From contig CAZMRW010000127.1 of assembly GCA_964568805.1 (NCBI GenBank), forward strand, positions 1 through 7,476: a stretch of DNA of 7,476 bases. The letters run 5' to 3'. Source of the DNA: CAZMRW01 sp964568805 (GTDB lineage Bacteria; Pseudomonadota; Gammaproteobacteria; Methylococcales; Methylomonadaceae). Shown here piece after piece: positions 6,455 to 7,476 of this stretch (within the stretch, counting starts at the first letter, position 1; each line of letters starts with the position of its first letter). The position numbers and the translations under genes were made by a program. Under the pieces are notes generated by a model, which did no database searches, had not been told where the DNA came from, and was given only the letters and a program-made list of their open reading frames with translations.

Positions 6455-6537
6455 CCCGGCATTCGCAAGGCTGCGATGCTGGGCCAGACTTTTGCCGATT
6501 CCGGCTAACCACTGGCTGGTAAAGCATGTTACATGCT
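6455..6537. repeat. Cluster of inverted repeats between convergent genes
   Basis: The first structure (6455-6483) pairs CCCGGCATTCGC with GCGATGCTGGG: 11 base pairs with one bulged T, one G-U pair and an AAGGCT loop. Next is a small GCCG/CGGC hairpin (6494-6505). The third is the near-perfect palindrome AGCATGT-T-ACATGCT (6523-6537), which spans the stop codon of the leftward gene. None is followed by a good T-run, so they are not classical intrinsic terminators, although they sit where the two transcripts meet. The first resembles bacterial REP-type hairpins in build, but family membership cannot be judged here. Confidence 0.5.
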
Positions 6538-6996
6538 CGCCAAATTTTTAGTCAAAATATTGCCATTTTGACTCATAGCCAATTTCCAATCAGATCCATT
6601 CACGTTAATTTGGATATCGTATTCAACACGGCCATCAGGATGCCTGATCAATTCGGTATTGCTGATACTGTAGTGAGCAAATGCTTTTTCAAGTTTTTTG
6701 CTGACAGCGGCCGGTAATTGCCGAGGATCAATCGTTTCTTCGTGACCGAAAGGCCTTCCTTGCGAGTCAAACAATGCCATAGTTTGCTCGTCCCCTATTT
6801 TATATTTCACCTGGTAAAGATCCATACGAAAATGCAACTCTTTATCGATCGATATGTTTTCCGCATCTGGATGCCTCGACTTTAAAGCGTTGATAACGGG
6901 GGCCGGGACTTCAGAAGCATCAATCGGCCTGGCTTGTACTGAAAAGGCAGACCATAAAAAAACAGCTATTAATGGTAAAGCAATTTTGGTGTTCAT
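6529..6996 (-). CDS. Exported protein with two PepSY-like modules
   Basis: This is a 155-residue protein of unknown exact function. Residues 1-22 form a signal peptide (MNTK, hydrophobic core, SVQA before the cleavage site), so it should be periplasmic. The mature part looks like two related modules of about 60 residues. The first (about 30-90) begins VPAPVINALKSRHPDA and the second (about 94-152) begins LPAAVSKKLEKAF. Each has a helix followed by beta-strands of the type YQVKYKIG or VEYDIQINV and a final strand ending in a G turn (FDSQGRP, MSQNGNI). That pattern is characteristic of the PepSY-like/DUF2874 superfamily of small secreted proteins. There is no cysteine. ATG at 6996 is chosen because AGGA lies 9 nt upstream; an in-frame TTG at 7017 lies further upstream and would overlap that site. 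The only promoter candidate is weak (TTGATA 7071-7076 and TACAAA, 18 bp apart, minus strand). It is monocistronic and convergent with the sulfurtransferase gene. Confidence 0.8.
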   Translation of the reverse strand: MNTKIALPLIAVFLWSAFSVQARPIDASEVPAPVINALKSRHPDAENISIDKELHFRMDLYQVKYKIGDEQTMALFDSQGRPFGHEETIDPRQLPAAVSKKLEKAFAHYSISNTELIRHPDGRVEYDIQINVNGSDWKLAMSQNGNILTKNLASM

Positions 6997-7426
6997 AATT
7001 ATTAATCCTGTTGTCAATAGTCATTTAAGTTTAGCCCGTCTAAATTTTTGTACAGAAACCAGAATGGATTTATCAAAACGTAAACGGACTTTTACTGTAT
7101 TATTGAGCAAAATTCGCGCCAATTACGTTTAACACCACTAATATCAATAAGATCAAGCCCTCTTGACGAACTGTTGTGCACTTTAAGCTGGCTATCCAGC
7201 ACTGCATTGGTTTAAATAACCTGCTAAGCTGGTTGGTTTAAACCAATTGGTGATTTTCATCGAATGAAACAAGCGGATACAGTCGATTTGATTTTTTATG
7301 TCAATTAAAAGCAGGTTGAGACAAATCGTTTTTTTCCGACTTGCCTACTGGTCAATAAATAGTAGAGTCGAGCTAGCTTGAGGGCTTCTTGCCCGGCTTT
7401 ACTAAACTCCATTCCTGCAAGCCCTA
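6997..7426. other. Intergenic stretch without a convincing gene
   Basis: No complete gene is supported here. Visible structures are an imperfect stem TTTAG/CTAAA (7030-7044, extendable to 8 bp) in the leader of the PepSY-like gene and a GCTGG/CCAGC hairpin (7187-7200). A CGATTTG/CAAATCG pair (7284-7290 and 7322-7328) encloses a 31-nt loop and is followed by seven T's, a poor terminator candidate on the plus strand. There is also an AGCTAGCT palindrome (7371-7378), and GGGCTT/AAGCCC at 7382-7387 and 7419-7424. A 22-codon basic frame at 7064-7132 lacks a ribosome binding site. Confidence 0.6.
7207..7246. repeat. 14-bp perfect palindrome with an upstream partial direct copy
   Basis: TTGGTTTAAACCAA (7233-7246) is a perfect palindrome. 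The ten bases TTGGTTTAAA also occur at 7207-7216, giving a direct repeat with a 26-bp period, about two and a half helical turns. This arrangement suits a dimeric regulator or a recombination site, but no associated gene is visible in the window. Confidence 0.55.
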
Positions 7427-7476
7427 GGAGCCTGTCCGAGAACACGACTCTCGAACAAGTTAACGGTAAGTTGTTG
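7305..7476 (-). CDS. Reading frame entering from the right edge (unrecognised, doubtful)
   Basis: On the minus strand a frame is open from the right edge to a TAA at 7305-7307, 56 codons. Within it an ATG at 7410-7412 opens a 35-residue, basic C-terminal piece (starting MEFSKAGQEALKLARLYY). I recognise no family. A 56-codon open frame is not rare by chance, and if 7427 is an insertion-sequence end the frame would cross that junction. It is recorded as a possible 3' end of a gene to the right, or a chance frame. Confidence 0.2.
   Translation of the reverse strand, partial: NNLPLTCSRVVFSDRLLGLAGMEFSKAGQEALKLARLYYLLTSRQVGKKRFVSTCF
7427..7476. mobile_element. Possible insertion-sequence end entering from the right edge
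   Basis: GGAGCCTGTCCGAGAAC (from 7427), directly after a CTAG (7424-7427), resembles the terminal inverted repeats of some DDE transposase families (IS5/IS1182-like ends of the GAGCCTGTC type). Only about 50 bases are visible and no transposase start can be seen. The inverted pair CGAGA/TCTCG (7437-7441 and 7449-7453) lies inside it. This call rests on remembered resemblance only. Confidence 0.3.

Noticed and set aside
7012..7017. TTGACA on the minus strand just before the PepSY-like start
   Set aside because: No -10 box lies at a workable distance, and it overlaps the region next to the ribosome binding site of the same gene.
6854..7132. 92-codon plus-strand frame opposite the PepSY-like gene
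   Set aside because: Most of it is antisense to a gene with a good signal peptide and Shine-Dalgarno. The tail, including a 22-codon basic frame from 7064, has no ribosome binding site.
7284..7335. Terminator on the plus strand (CGATTTG/CAAATCG then seven T's)
   Set aside because: The stem is only 7 bp with a 31-nt loop and no plus-strand gene precedes it.
1..7476. CRISPR array, tRNA gene, toxin-antitoxin pair, prophage or other defence system
   Set aside because: No regular repeat-spacer structure other than the promoter array, no tRNA-like cloverleaf or T-loop motif, and no proteins of these families were seen.

Overview
The window reads as an ordinary chromosomal housekeeping segment of a gammaproteobacterium with moderate G+C. 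The grouping of tyrS, an M23 endopeptidase gene, erpA and argC resembles the Pseudomonas-type arrangement in which a ribosomal RNA operon follows tyrS. The protein character would fit a Methylococcales-like lineage, but that placement is a guess.

Left part (1-1486): tyrS (tyrosyl-tRNA synthetase) lies on the minus strand and starts at TTG. Downstream of it are four evenly spaced sigma70-type promoters, all pointing left. Three are complete and the fourth is cut by the window edge. Their consensus -35 and -10 boxes, 16-bp spacers and G+C-rich discriminators look like stable-RNA promoters, so an rRNA operon probably begins just beyond position 1.

Centre (1487-4441): an A+T-rich divergent intergenic region separates tyrS from a secreted peptidoglycan endopeptidase of the MepM type on the plus strand. 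It converges on erpA (A-type Fe-S carrier), which ends in a clear intrinsic terminator. Upstream of erpA, in the same direction, is argC (arginine biosynthesis). erpA has its own strong promoter in the argC-erpA gap.

Right part (4442-7476): divergent from argC is a two-gene unit, a PIG3-type NAD(P)H:quinone oxidoreductase and a two-domain 3-mercaptopyruvate sulfurtransferase separated by 4 nt. They converge, across a hairpin-rich gap, on a small exported protein with two PepSY-like modules. The last 460 bases hold no convincing complete gene. They contain a perfect 14-bp palindrome with a nearby half copy, a possible insertion-sequence end at the right edge, and a short reading frame entering from the right edge.

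The genes are mostly independent housekeeping functions: translation, wall remodelling, Fe-S maturation, arginine synthesis, and redox and sulfur metabolism. I see no CRISPR array, toxin-antitoxin pair, phage gene or unrecognised multi-gene system. The most distinctive structure is the tandem promoter array at the left end.
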